64,000 nt of DNA from Vibrio ezurae NBRC 102218 (GCF_000467185.1 NZ_BATM01000021.1:62001-126000); one strand, 5' to 3'; positions 54,509-63,631 are shown, counted from the stretch's first letter. The notes: generated from the sequence alone by a model not told the origin. Translations and numbers: made by a program.

Positions 54509-54733
54509 ACGGTAGTGTGAATCGAATTAGAAATTCGAGAGAAATTAAAGAAAGTAATTTAGTGAAGCCACCTATCTTGCCTGTGCAAATCATAAAGCGA
54601 TCGACGACATACTCAAACAGCCCTAATTCAGAGTCTATATTCGGCTAAGAGACGAGACGTTCACATGAAAGAACAGAGCTCCCACAATGACAGCCAAAGC
54701 TCCACCAACCCAACTGTCACTTACCATAAATCC

Positions 54734-54798
54734 AACTTATACATTTCCCCAAAATAGGTGCCTAAACCGAGGGATCTATTTTGGGAAATGTGTAAGTT
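54734..54798. repeat. Long inverted repeat of unknown role
   Basis: AACTTATACATTTCCC plus CAAAATAG (54734-54757) pairs with CTATTTTGGGAAATGT plus GTAAGTT (54776-54798), about 23 bp with one mismatch and one bulge around an 18-base loop. No T-run and no gene ends nearby. The remaining DNA from 54510 to 54941 shows no other structure. Confidence 0.6.
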
Positions 54799-54941
54799 TC
54801 TTATTTCAGATCTCAGTATGATCTCGACATCGATTTCAGTAGAAGTGTCCAAAATTGAAATGTTGTATCCGATAGGCGCTGATGATGTTTTCATTTGACA
54901 CAATGATGAAAACACTAAAATTCATTAATAAAGGTAAGGCA

Positions 54942-55130
54942 ATGAACTCTAAATATATTTTTGCCCTGTCATCGGTGCTTATGGCGCTAATTAGCATCTC
55001 TATTTTGACATGGGGAAGTAATACAAAGCTTACCAATGTGGTGCTAGCTAATACCAACTCAATAAATTCTATTTCCGGAATGTTCAAATCTCAATCGATA
55101 AATTTGTATGACTGCTTTGCTTTTAATTAA
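54942..55130 (+). CDS. Small hypothetical membrane protein, 62 residues
   Basis: Begins MNSKYIFALSSVLMALISIS, an uncleaved helix or signal, then a polar Asn/Ser/Thr-rich tail. AAAGGTAAGG lies before ATG 54942. It ends 14 bases before the SDR gene at 55145 and may share its transcript. No family recognised. Confidence 0.5.
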   Translation: MNSKYIFALSSVLMALISISILTWGSNTKLTNVVLANTNSINSISGMFKSQSINLYDCFAFN

Positions 55131-55144
55131 CTGAGATACCATAT

Positions 55145-56116
55145 ATGCCACTACTTAATGACAAAACCCGAATACTACTTAAGTTATTCGTTCCACAAAG
55201 AAGGACGCCTAACCCTCAGCATGCTATTCCCGAAGGAGATAAAAACCTTCAAGGAAAGACCATAGTATTTACCGGTGGGACCGATGGCATCGGACGTGTT
55301 GCCGTTGAAATCTTGTGTTCAATGGGCGCAAACATTGTTCTGCTCGCTAGAAATAAGGCTAAGGCAGAGGCGGTGATTGAGTCGATTAAAGCTGGTCATA
55401 CGCAAGGTTCGATAAACCTACAAATTTGTGATCTGGCCTCGATGGACAGCGTGAAAGCGTGTACTGAGCGTATTCTTTCTGAATATCCAAAGATAGATAT
55501 TCTGGTGAATAATGCGGGCATCAACATGACCAAGCCTGTTATCACTAACGACAATTTTGAAACAAACTGGGCAATTAACTACTTTGGCCCAAGATTACTT
55601 ACTGAACTGCTTCTGGATCGCATTAAAGCGTCAGCGCCAGCACGCATCGTAAACCTCACCACAAATACAGAGTTTATACCTGAAATCGATTTTGATTACA
55701 TTCAGGCAAGCGCTAATTTCGATACCGACGAAAGCTACGTGGAATCAAAGCTTACTATGAATATGTTTACTGTTGACTTAGCAAAGCAATTGCAAGGTTC
55801 AGGGGTAACCGCTAACTCGCTTTGCCCGGGCCATATCCGCTCTAACTTGCTCAGCCACCTTGAAGGCGCTGAAAAAGTCATGAGCTATGTCATGCACTTC
55901 ATGGCTTCTCCAACCCTAGTCGGTGCAGACCGAATTGTAAGATTGGCAATCTCATCTGAATTTGATGACGTCACTGGCGTTTACGTTTGCGAGGACAATC
56001 TGAAACCTCACCATCAAGAGACACAACAACCTGAAAAACGAACGCAAGCACAACAGATGACGGCAAAAGCTCTTTCTAGTTGGCTACCCGAAAACGAAGC
56101 AAAGACTGGACAATAA
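55145..56116 (+). CDS. Short-chain dehydrogenase, retinol-dehydrogenase-like
   Basis: A 323-residue SDR. Cofactor site TGGTDGIG, NNAGI, and the catalytic YVESK are present, and LARNKAK after the second strand suggests NADP. The layout is like plant and animal RDH/WWOX-type SDRs. It is first of three genes in a row (SDR, SDR, AraC regulator) with gaps of 11 and 26 bases, probably one operon. Substrate unknown. Confidence 0.85.
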   Translation: MPLLNDKTRILLKLFVPQRRTPNPQHAIPEGDKNLQGKTIVFTGGTDGIGRVAVEILCSMGANIVLLARNKAKAEAVIESIKAGHTQGSINLQICDLASMDSVKACTERILSEYPKIDILVNNAGINMTKPVITNDNFETNWAINYFGPRLLTELLLDRIKASAPARIVNLTTNTEFIPEIDFDYIQASANFDTDESYVESKLTMNMFTVDLAKQLQGSGVTANSLCPGHIRSNLLSHLEGAEKVMSYVMHFMASPTLVGADRIVRLAISSEFDDVTGVYVCEDNLKPHHQETQQPEKRTQAQQMTAKALSSWLPENEAKTGQ

Positions 56117-56127
56117 GGATTAACATC

Positions 56128-56979
56128 ATGAACAACAAAACTGTACTGATTACTGGATGTAGCACTGGCTTTGGCAAGTTTACCGCGCGACTTTTTCAAA
56201 GCAAAGGGTGGAATGTCATCGCGACAATGCGTTCACCAGAAAAAGAAACCGAGCTCGACAAGCTTGCTAACGTACTCGTGACAAGGCTTGATGTCACTGA
56301 CCCACAAAGCATCACTGATGCTATCAATGCAGGCATGAAACAATTCGGCACCATTGATGCGTTAGTCAACAATGCGGGCATTTCTGGGATGGGCGTTTTT
56401 GAACAGTGGGATGTTCAAGAGATCAACGCCATATTTAATACTAATGTTTATGGTCCGATGCGTGTTGCACAACAAGTATTACCAATAATGCGTAAACAAA
56501 AGACAGGGGTGATCATCAATATCTCTTCTCTTGCTGGAATTTTAGGTTCACCTTACTCTTCTATTTATAGCGCGGCTAAATTTGCTATTGAGGGTTTAAC
56601 TGAAGCCCTAGCTCTAGAATATGCCCCGTTCAATATTAAGACAAAAGTCATTGCTCCTGGAGCTTATGAGACCAACTTGTTTACCACGATCCCTCATCGC
56701 ATTCTTGCTAATGGTGACCAACAAATTAGGGATTACAGTGATAAGATGCGTCAGAAGATGAATGCAACGATGGAGCAAATGCGTCAACAAGGTACGAGAG
56801 AATCCGATCCTCATGAAGTCGCTGATAAAATCTATCAGTGTGTGACCGAAGATACCCCCGTGCATAACGTATCAGGAAGCGATGCTGAGGCAATCTTACA
56901 AATGAAGAAATCCATGCCTGAAGATCAATTGATGAAAGCCGTTTCTGACATGTTTGTACCAGAAGTACACACAGCCTAA
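56128..56979 (+). CDS. Short-chain dehydrogenase/reductase
   Basis: A 283-residue classical SDR with TGCSTGFG (cofactor), NNAGISGMG, NISSLAG and catalytic YSAAK. It resembles the 17-beta-hydroxysteroid/oxidoreductase group with IAPGAYETNL. ATG 56128 gives a normal N-terminus; the longer frame overlaps the previous gene. Partner of the SDR upstream. Confidence 0.88.
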   Translation: MNNKTVLITGCSTGFGKFTARLFQSKGWNVIATMRSPEKETELDKLANVLVTRLDVTDPQSITDAINAGMKQFGTIDALVNNAGISGMGVFEQWDVQEINAIFNTNVYGPMRVAQQVLPIMRKQKTGVIINISSLAGILGSPYSSIYSAAKFAIEGLTEALALEYAPFNIKTKVIAPGAYETNLFTTIPHRILANGDQQIRDYSDKMRQKMNATMEQMRQQGTRESDPHEVADKIYQCVTEDTPVHNVSGSDAEAILQMKKSMPEDQLMKAVSDMFVPEVHTA

Positions 56980-57005
56980 ATGTAAACGCAGTTGAGGAAT
57001 AGCCA

Positions 57006-57923
57006 ATGAATAGAGTGAACACTGTCAAATCCATCACCCAATTACATCGCTACTTAGAGCTGCCTAGTCCATTGCACCCGTTGATCACGGTGATTCCTCA
57101 ATCTGCGTTTCAAGGTAAAGTGGAATCAGGTAACACCTACGCTTTTGAGTTGTATCAGATATCATTGAAACAGGGTATCGAGTGCACTTTGAACTATGGA
57201 AGAAGCACCTATGACTTTAATGATGGTTCAATGGTGTTTATTGCCCCCGGACAATCAGCGGTCGCTTCTGACATTGAGATAGATCCGAATGCAGCAGGTT
57301 GGACAATCGCGTTTCACCCTGATCTGATCTCTCGTTCAGGCCTTGGGAAGAAAATGGATCAGTACACCTTCTTCAATTATGAAAGTAACGAATCTCTGCA
57401 TCTTTCCGCCAAAGAGATTGAACTTGCAACAGATATCGCCAAAAAAATAGAATCTGAGTATTCCCAAACCATCGACCGCCATACTCAATCATTACTGCAA
57501 TCTAACCTCGAACTCCTACTCAATTACTGTGTGCGATTCTACGACAGGCAGTTCTACGTTCGGACTGATATAAACCGTGATTACTTGGGGCGGTTAGAGA
57601 AATTATTAAATAACTATTACCTTAGTAATAAACCCTTAGAGAAAGGTATGCCAACCGTTCAATATTGCGGCCAGGAGTTAGGACTATCGCCTTATTATTT
57701 AAGCGACTTGCTAAAACGTGAAACAGGAAAGACAGCGCTGGAGTACATCCACCTTTTCCTTATTGAGAGAGCTAAATCGTTAATAGTTGAGGACAACCTG
57801 AGCATTACCCAAATTGCGTGTGACCTTGGTTTTGAATATCCACAATATTTTTCTAAGCTATTTAAATCCAAGACTGGAATGTCTCCGCGAACCTTCAAGT
57901 CATCCTTAAAGACAAAGCACTAG
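57006..57923 (+). CDS. AraC-family transcriptional regulator
   Basis: A 305-residue regulator with an N-terminal cupin-like sensor domain (residues about 30-170) and two C-terminal helix-turn-helix motifs: LGLSPYYLSDLLKRETGK and ITQIACDLGFEYPQYFSKLF, ending in GMSPRTFK. It is co-directional with the two SDR genes 26 bases upstream and probably controls their operon. Such regulators often sense the reductase substrate. Confidence 0.9.
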   Translation: MNRVNTVKSITQLHRYLELPSPLHPLITVIPQSAFQGKVESGNTYAFELYQISLKQGIECTLNYGRSTYDFNDGSMVFIAPGQSAVASDIEIDPNAAGWTIAFHPDLISRSGLGKKMDQYTFFNYESNESLHLSAKEIELATDIAKKIESEYSQTIDRHTQSLLQSNLELLLNYCVRFYDRQFYVRTDINRDYLGRLEKLLNNYYLSNKPLEKGMPTVQYCGQELGLSPYYLSDLLKRETGKTALEYIHLFLIERAKSLIVEDNLSITQIACDLGFEYPQYFSKLFKSKTGMSPRTFKSSLKTKH

Positions 57924-57942
57924 CGCTTGAAGTAATAAAACA

Positions 57943-57991
57943 ATGAAAGTCATCATCACGGGTGCAACAGTTATGTTTGGAAGAGGGGAAC
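57943..57991 (+). pseudogene. 5' remnant of an NAD-dependent epimerase/NmrA-like gene, cut by repeat B
   Basis: MKVIITGATVMFGRG matches the start of Rossmann-fold epimerase-like proteins (MKVIITGATGMVG). The frame then runs straight into the terminal repeat GGGTCAGG of element B at 57993. The rest of the gene was not found after the element. Confidence 0.55.
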
Positions 57992-57992
57992 G

Positions 57993-58167
57993 GGGTCAGG
58001 TTTTGAATTTTGCACAGAGAAAATGTGTCCTGCGTACCTATCATTATAAATGATAGGTTATTGATGAGTGTGTGATAGCAAGCGTTGGGGCAAAACCTTG
58101 TTAACCGATTTGCTGAATTAACTCACTTTTGGACAAAAATGAGTTAACTGAGACTGTGGCCTGACCC
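57993..58167 (+). repeat. MITE-like dispersed repeat, copy B (complete)
   Basis: A 175-bp element bounded by exact 8-bp inverted repeats GGGTCAGG (57993-58000) and CCTGACCC (58160-58167). Internal short stems occur (CCTATCATT/AATGATAGG; AACTCA...TGAGTT). GAAC flanks both ends. About 110 bases align to copy A at 40523-40654 on the other strand. No coding capacity; probably mobilised in trans by a transposase elsewhere. 58168-58275 shows nothing further. Confidence 0.7.
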
Positions 58168-58275
58168 GAACCAGTAGCTTTATTATATTGGCAACCGATA
58201 GACTGACTCGGGCACGCAAAACTTCTAGAGGTAATATCTAAACCTGCTTATGCTCGAATGAAAATAGAAATATTT

Positions 58276-58398
58276 CTATTTGTTTTTTTGATAATCACTG
58301 TACTTTTTTGCAATCCATTGATGTAAATGCAGTCCGCTTTTACGCTTTAGTTGTACATCGATTATCGCCAAAATTAATAACCCAATTATTGTTCCCAT
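58276..58398 (-). CDS. Small membrane protein, 40 residues (paralogue of 41266-41400)
   Basis: MGTIIGLLILAIIDVQL forms a membrane helix, followed by KRKSGLHLHQWIAKKYSDY and a Lys-rich end. GGAG lies seven bases before ATG 58398. Conserved with the 44-residue protein at 41266: MGTIIGL, ILA, a central Asp, GLH, KKY and a second Tyr line up without gaps. Purifying selection is likely. Function unknown. Confidence 0.75.
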   Translation of the reverse strand: MGTIIGLLILAIIDVQLKRKSGLHLHQWIAKKYSDYQKNK

Positions 58399-58531
58399 AA
58401 TCATCTCCACGTTTACTGGTAGTTCAAAATCTATGAAATAAATGCTATTCTTTTCCGACTCAACTGTTTTTAAATATGAGTTAATTTATTATCTAACAGG
58501 ATAACTTTTATCTTTAATTCTAAGGAAAATA

Positions 58532-58882
58532 ATGAAAATCAAACTTGGTACCATAGCTTTAGCCTTCGCTGCAAGTTCTGCTCAATCCTCGATTGTTGAG
58601 TGCCAAAATGAAACGATGTATTTAAAAATTGATACCATAAAACAAACAGCGCTGAAATATTTTACAGAAGATAATAGGACTGAACATCCAAAGGTATTAC
58701 TTGTAACTGAGGACGTTGTTACCGTTGAAAGTCAAGTATTCGAAGGAGAAATGATAAATTATGCTATGTATGATGTGCATAGTAACTCTCTAACTTCCAT
58801 CGTAATTGATGTAAAAACAGGTGCACCATTTCATGTTGGTTCTGTAGACATTCAATGTAAGATCAGGCCATCTTTAAAGTAG
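58532..58882 (+). CDS. Exported hypothetical protein, 116 residues
   Basis: Signal peptide MKIKLGTIALAFAASSAQSS, then a small beta-rich domain with two cysteines (VECQNE and DIQCKIR) that could form a disulphide. AAGGAAAAT before the ATG. AT-rich compared with neighbours. No family recognised. Confidence 0.6.
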   Translation: MKIKLGTIALAFAASSAQSSIVECQNETMYLKIDTIKQTALKYFTEDNRTEHPKVLLVTEDVVTVESQVFEGEMINYAMYDVHSNSLTSIVIDVKTGAPFHVGSVDIQCKIRPSLK

Positions 58883-59039
58883 CCTGTCTGATCAACTAGT
58901 ATCATATTTGAATTTCTAGTGAGTGCCTCTCATTGGACTTCCTAGGCTCTTCGCTAAAACACGTTTTGGGGCAAAGACGTGTTACGCAAACTAGTAATAA
59001 CACGCCTTTGAACCCAGTTAACTTCGTCTCAGTTGCCCC

Positions 59040-59948
59040 TTACGAAAGCTGCTTAGTAAAGAACTCAAGTGTGCGAGACCAGGCTAACTCTGCTTCTTCT
59101 TTAGCATATCGGCCGGTTGAATCGTTGTGGAAGCCGTGGTTTACGCCTTCATATATGTAAGCGGTGTATTCAGCGTTAATCTTTTTGAGCTCGGCTTCAT
59201 AGTCGGGCCATGTTGCATTTACGCGTTTGTCGATGCCGGCAAATTGGATGAGCAGGGGGCCTTTTACATTCTTTCTTAAATCAGGTGCGGCGGGTGTGCC
59301 GTAAAAAGGGACGCCTGCATGTAGCTCGTCTGGCATTACGGCAGCTAACATATTAACGATATAGCCGCCAAAGCAGAATCCGACTGCGCCTAGCTTTCCG
59401 TTGCTTTTCTCATGAGTTTTCAAAAAGTTGGCTGCGGCGATAAAGTCTTCTTCGATTCGCTCTTTGGATAGCGATTTTTGCATCACTCGGCCTTCATCGT
59501 CATTACCTGGATACCCGCCAAGGGAATAAAGCGCATCGGGTGCAAATGCAATAAAACCTTTGGCGGCGAGTCGCCTTGCAACGTCTTTAATGTATGGGTT
59601 TAGGCCTCTATTTTCATGGACAACTAATACGACAGGCAACTTGCCATCGATCTCTTTTGGCACAACTAAATAACCTTGTCCTTCACCATGACCTTTAGGT
59701 GAGGGGAACTTTTCGTAGGTGGCTTTGATAGAAGGGTCGTTAAACGAGACTTGCTCAGCTTTGGCGTAATTAGGAATTAGCGCAGAAGTTAATGTTGTCA
59801 TGGTTAAGCCAAGTACGGCCAGTCCAGATAAGCGAGTCATAAACTCTCGGCGATCGATTAGGCCGTGTGCATATTCGTCATACCAATCAAATGCTTCTTG
59901 TGGAATCGTTCTAGTTGCTGTTGACTGAGATTCGGGATTTTGATTCAT
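59040..59948 (-). CDS. Tat-exported dienelactone hydrolase family protein
   Basis: A 302-residue alpha/beta hydrolase. A twin-arginine signal DRREFMTRLSG (Arg33, Arg34) precedes the DLH domain: VVHENRGLNPYIKDVARRL, nucleophile Cys192 in GFCFGG, then Asp in FAGIDKRVNA and His in EGVNHGFHND. The leading 30 residues are a cytoplasmic N-terminal extension. Similar to YghX-type proteins. Substrate unknown. AAGGAAAGG before the ATG. Confidence 0.9.
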   Translation of the reverse strand: MNQNPESQSTATRTIPQEAFDWYDEYAHGLIDRREFMTRLSGLAVLGLTMTTLTSALIPNYAKAEQVSFNDPSIKATYEKFPSPKGHGEGQGYLVVPKEIDGKLPVVLVVHENRGLNPYIKDVARRLAAKGFIAFAPDALYSLGGYPGNDDEGRVMQKSLSKERIEEDFIAAANFLKTHEKSNGKLGAVGFCFGGYIVNMLAAVMPDELHAGVPFYGTPAAPDLRKNVKGPLLIQFAGIDKRVNATWPDYEAELKKINAEYTAYIYEGVNHGFHNDSTGRYAKEEAELAWSRTLEFFTKQLS

Positions 59949-60272
59949 AACCTTTCCTTGTCGTGGGTTGTTAGACCAAATAACTATAGTAGAAAATTGA
60001 ACGATCGCTCAATAACATTTTTAATGTTTGTGACGACCAAGCCGCACATCACGATGACATTAAAGTAAAAGGCAGGCACTGCGCTTGTTAGGCCTTATGT
60101 GTCTGCTGAGTGTATTGGATAGAAGTGCTCACAACATCCGCTGTATTGTTACAAATCATATGCTTGTGATCTGCTTGCTTCTCGCCGATAGCGACTTCTG
60201 TAAAATGAATAAATGTCACAACACTCGCTCGTAAACCACCACTGTTGTTAACCAAATGGAGCTTGATTAACT
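59949..60272. other. Divergent upstream region
   Basis: 324 bases between the hydrolase and the NYN-like gene. It holds the upstream signals of both; no clear operator, repeat or small gene could be supported. Confidence 0.5.
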
Positions 60273-60832
60273 ATGAAAATGATCTTTGTGGATGCTGAAA
60301 ATGTCGGATTGAAAGCATTGGAAAAATTAACGGCTTCGTAGTGGATAAGGTATTTGTTTTTTCCAAATCTAACTCAGTTAAATTGGCATGTGAAAAGTCG
60401 CTATATTTGTTTTTAAATGATTATCCTAATGGGCAAAATCAAGCGGATTTTTATATTATTGCTTATTTGTCTAGGGTGTTGTCAGCTTTAGATAAGCGAC
60501 AATTAGGTTCGACGCATTTTGAGTTATACAGCAATGACGAAAGCTTAATCTCCGCGTTCGAATTTCAGTGTGAGCAGTTAGGTTCAATATGTCAGAGTAT
60601 TAGAACCAAAGAACAAACGGTGGTTCCGCTTGTTAAGCCAAACGTGCCTAAAGTTCAATTAGCAGAAGATAAGATGCTCAAAGCGTTAACTTCTCCCCGC
60701 AGTTTAGACCCTAATTTTCAAAAGCACTTAGGGCTATCGAAATCTGATTTTGGTAAAGCAATCACAGCGCTTACAGCAGCACAAAAAATTAAACGCTGTA
60801 AAAATGCGAAGAAGAAATGGGTACGATGCTAG
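60273..60832 (+). pseudogene. NYN/PIN-like domain protein split by a frameshift
   Basis: ATG 60273 reads MKMIFVDAENVGLKALEKL and TAS, then TAG at 60339. One base off, the frame from 60341 continues VDKVFVFSKSNSVKLACEKS and QADFYIIAYLSRVLSAL, a typical NYN (PIN-like nuclease) domain, followed by a C-terminal DNA-binding-like part (LGLSKSDFGKAITALTAAQK). One missing base near 60338 explains the break. Restart at GTG 60341 could give a truncated protein without the first catalytic Asp. Confidence 0.7.
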
Positions 60833-61056
60833 CGTTCATTATCTTCTGTTCAGAATCAAGGATCATTGAATACTTTTTATTACAAATAACCTCGCGCAGT
60901 CACTGAGCTTATGAGTACACTTTACTTTGTGGACAGACTGCGTATTAACGGCCTTTCTATACTTCATTTTTATCGTTGTATACGTTGTTATATGACGCAC
61001 TCAGCATTGATAGCACTATAGTGTTATCGGACATCATTTTTTAAAAAGGCATTTAA

Positions 61057-61830
61057 GTGGGAATTTTGGAATTTATTTTGCTGTTTGTAGCAGGAGTTGT
61101 GGGCGGCGTAATGAACTCCATTGCTGGTGGTGGCAGTTTTGTTACTTTTCCTGCGTTAATGCTCAGTGGCGTGCCGCCGATCATGGCAAACGCCAGTAAC
61201 ACTTTGGCGTCGACAGCGGGTTATTTGAGCGGTGCTTATGCCTTTAAAGAGGACATAAAAAAAGATCGGGCCAATTTACCGAAGATCGTACTGCTAAGTA
61301 TTATTGGCGGAGGGTTAGGGGCGTGGTCGCTGATGCGTGTGGAAGAGCACACCTTTTTAAAAGTGATCCCTTGGTTATTATTGTTCGCCACTGTGCTGTT
61401 TATTGTTGGCCCTCAATTTAATCGATTTTTGCAGACGTTAGCCGCTAGATATAAACACGCCTCTAAAATAGGGCAAGTTTCTATTTGGTGTGGGTTATTG
61501 ATTATTGCCACCTATGGCGGATTTTTTAACGCGGGCTTAGGGATTATTTCTCTGAGTTTTTTGGTGATTGCGGGCTATCGAGATATTAACACCATGAATG
61601 GAGTTAAGTTGTTGATCTCCTGTGGTGTTTCTTTGACTGCGATTGTCATTTTTATGCTACAAGGCGCGATTGATTGGCCGGCTACTATGGTGGTGTTAGT
61701 GGGCACCTTAGTGGGTGGATATTATGCAGCGCATATATCAAGGCGTTTACCGCAGATATGGGTTAAAAATAGTGTGGTGGTGATCAGCGTATCTATTACC
61801 TGCTACTTTTTCTACAGTACCTATGTGTAG
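61057..61830 (+). CDS. TSUP-family (TauE/SafE) permease
   Basis: A 257-residue inner-membrane protein with about seven to eight helices. The first repeat has GVMNSIAGGGSFVTFPAL and NASNT, hallmarks of the family; the second repeat has NAGLGIISLSFLVIAG. TSUP proteins move sulfite, organosulfur or related anions; the substrate is unknown. The start is a GTG with AAAAAGG upstream. Confidence 0.88.
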   Translation: MGILEFILLFVAGVVGGVMNSIAGGGSFVTFPALMLSGVPPIMANASNTLASTAGYLSGAYAFKEDIKKDRANLPKIVLLSIIGGGLGAWSLMRVEEHTFLKVIPWLLLFATVLFIVGPQFNRFLQTLAARYKHASKIGQVSIWCGLLIIATYGGFFNAGLGIISLSFLVIAGYRDINTMNGVKLLISCGVSLTAIVIFMLQGAIDWPATMVVLVGTLVGGYYAAHISRRLPQIWVKNSVVVISVSITCYFFYSTYV

Positions 61831-61946
61831 GTAAAGACATCGTCAATACGTAAGCAGGCTGAGTTTAACGGGCTGTATCATTATCTAAGGTTACTCCCTA
61901 GATATGCTAAATTATTAGATAGATTAATGGATTAAAGTGAATTCTG

Positions 61947-63224
61947 ATGATGCCAACAATGTTAGTTAAAAATACGCTCGCTACCTTACTAGCTGCATTA
62001 TGTTTAACTGCGTGCAACAGTGACAGTAGCGGTAATAGTGGCGAAGAAGTCGTTGATCCTGAAACCCCCATCAGCCCTGAGGATGACCCATCATCAGCAC
62101 TTAATTTACCTGATACTCATTTTAATTACTCCAATATCGAACTTCCTGAACACTATTTGGTGAACGATTTTCCGGCTGGTTCTCAGTTTCAGCGCGCGGC
62201 AATCGATATGGATAATCAGCCCGATCACAACTTAACTACGGATGCGGGAGCAACGTTAGGTAGAGTGTTGTTTTACGACATAAAGCTGTCGGCGAATGGC
62301 AGTGTTTCGTGCGCCTCATGCCACATTCAAGAAAATGGTTTTTCCGATCCTAAAGTTTTAAGTGTGGGTTTTGACGGCGGTGAAACCAGAAGACACTCTA
62401 TGGGGTTAACCAATGCCACATTTTACTATTCAGGTAAATTCTTCTGGGATGAAAGGGCAGATTCATTAGAAGAACAAACATTGATGCCTTTTCAAGACCC
62501 GGTAGAAATGGGGCTAGTGTTAGCGGAGTTAGAAGAGATAGTCAGAAATCAGGATTATTACCCTGCGTTATTTGAAGATGCCTTTGGCGATCCGACCGTT
62601 TCAAGTGACAGAATCTCGCGAGCATTAGCCCAGTTTATTAGGAGCATGGTCAGTACCACGGCAAAGTATGATATTGCTAGGCAAGATGTAAGCTCGCCAA
62701 TTAGAGATTTCCCGCAATTTACTGAGTAAGAAAATTTAGGTAAATCGTTATTTTTCTTACCGCAAGAAACTCGAAATGGCGATAGGGTCAATTGCGCAGG
62801 ATGCCATATATCCGAAGCCTTTGTCGGTGTGGTTCCGCTTGAAAACGAGGAATTAGCGACAACCATTGCCACAAATAACGGGCTTGATCTTGCGTCAACG
62901 GATGATCTAGGTGTTGCTGAAACGACTCAACTAAGAAAAGATGAAGGTAAATTTAAAGTCCCTTCTTTGCGTAATATTTCGGTGAGAGCGCCGTATATGC
63001 ACGATGGTCGATTTTCGAATTTGGATGAAGTTATTGAACATTACAGTACTGGCATTCAAAAACATGAGAACTTATTGAGTCCGCTTTTAGGCAGTGATGG
63101 TGAGCCTATTCGATTTGATTTTACTGATGAAGAGAAGTTGGCTTTAATCGCATTTTTAGACACGCTGACCGATAAAAGTATGTTAAGTGATGAAAAATAC
63201 AGTAATCCTTTCGTAGAACAATAA
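61947..63224 (+). pseudogene. Di-heme cytochrome c peroxidase (MauG/CcpA family) with in-frame TAA
   Basis: A 425-codon frame coding a lipoprotein (lipobox LTAC, Cys23) with heme sites CASCH (121-125) and CAGCH (283-287), TNATFYYSGKFFWD, VPSLRNISVRAPYMHDGRF and a family-like end. Codon 261 (62727-62729) is TAA between FPQFTE and ENLGKSLFFLPQ; frame and homology continue unchanged, so a single CAA or GAA to TAA change is enough. The short product would keep only one heme. A restart in the second half is unlikely to give a useful enzyme. Confidence 0.85.
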
Positions 63225-63280
63225 AAGTGCTAAATAATCAGGCTCCTATTTTTCACGGTGAATAGGAATAGTGCAAAACA

Positions 63281-63307
63281 AAAGGCTTAGTCGAAGACTA
63301 AGCCTTT
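63281..63307. terminator. Bidirectional terminator
   Basis: A perfect 12-bp stem AAAGGCTTAGTC/GACTAAGCCTTT with loop GAA between convergent genes. A second weaker hairpin TCCTATT/AATAGGA at 63243-63266 precedes it. Confidence 0.85.
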
Positions 63308-63331
63308 ATAGTATCTAGTTAGTCACAACCG

Positions 63332-63631
63332 TTATGCTTCAGCAGTACATAGCATGCTGTTATCTGTACCACAGTCGTTGGGTACGTAAGCATCCGCTTT
63401 AGGGTCGTTTTCCCAAATTTCACCGTCAATCAGGTAGCGAAATTGGAACTGTTCGTTTTTTGGAAAACGAGTTTTAAAGTTAAATGCCTTCTTTGCTTTG
63501 CTGTATTTCATGGCAACAGGTTGCCAATCGGTAAAATCACCAGCGATAGCAATGGATTGCTCTGCAGATTTTGGCCACTCGAATGTGACTTCAACTTCAT
63601 CCTTGGTTTTGAAAAATCGTTTTTTCAGCAC
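63332..63631 (-). CDS. CBM48/AMPK-type glycogen-binding domain protein
   Basis: A 99-residue single-domain protein: FEWPKSAEQSIAIAGDFTDW, then FKTRFPKNEQFQFRYLIDGE and WENDPKADAYVPND fit the E-set carbohydrate-binding module 48. Trp in FTDW and in IWEND are the usual sugar contacts. It is likely cytoplasmic and may bind glycogen. The start is GTG 63631 with AGGAATA upstream. Confidence 0.85.
   Translation of the reverse strand: MLKKRFFKTKDEVEVTFEWPKSAEQSIAIAGDFTDWQPVAMKYSKAKKAFNFKTRFPKNEQFQFRYLIDGEIWENDPKADAYVPNDCGTDNSMLCTAEA

Noticed and set aside
60339..60343. Programmed frameshift in the NYN-like gene
   Set aside because: There is no slippery heptamer or downstream structure; a simple base loss explains the join.
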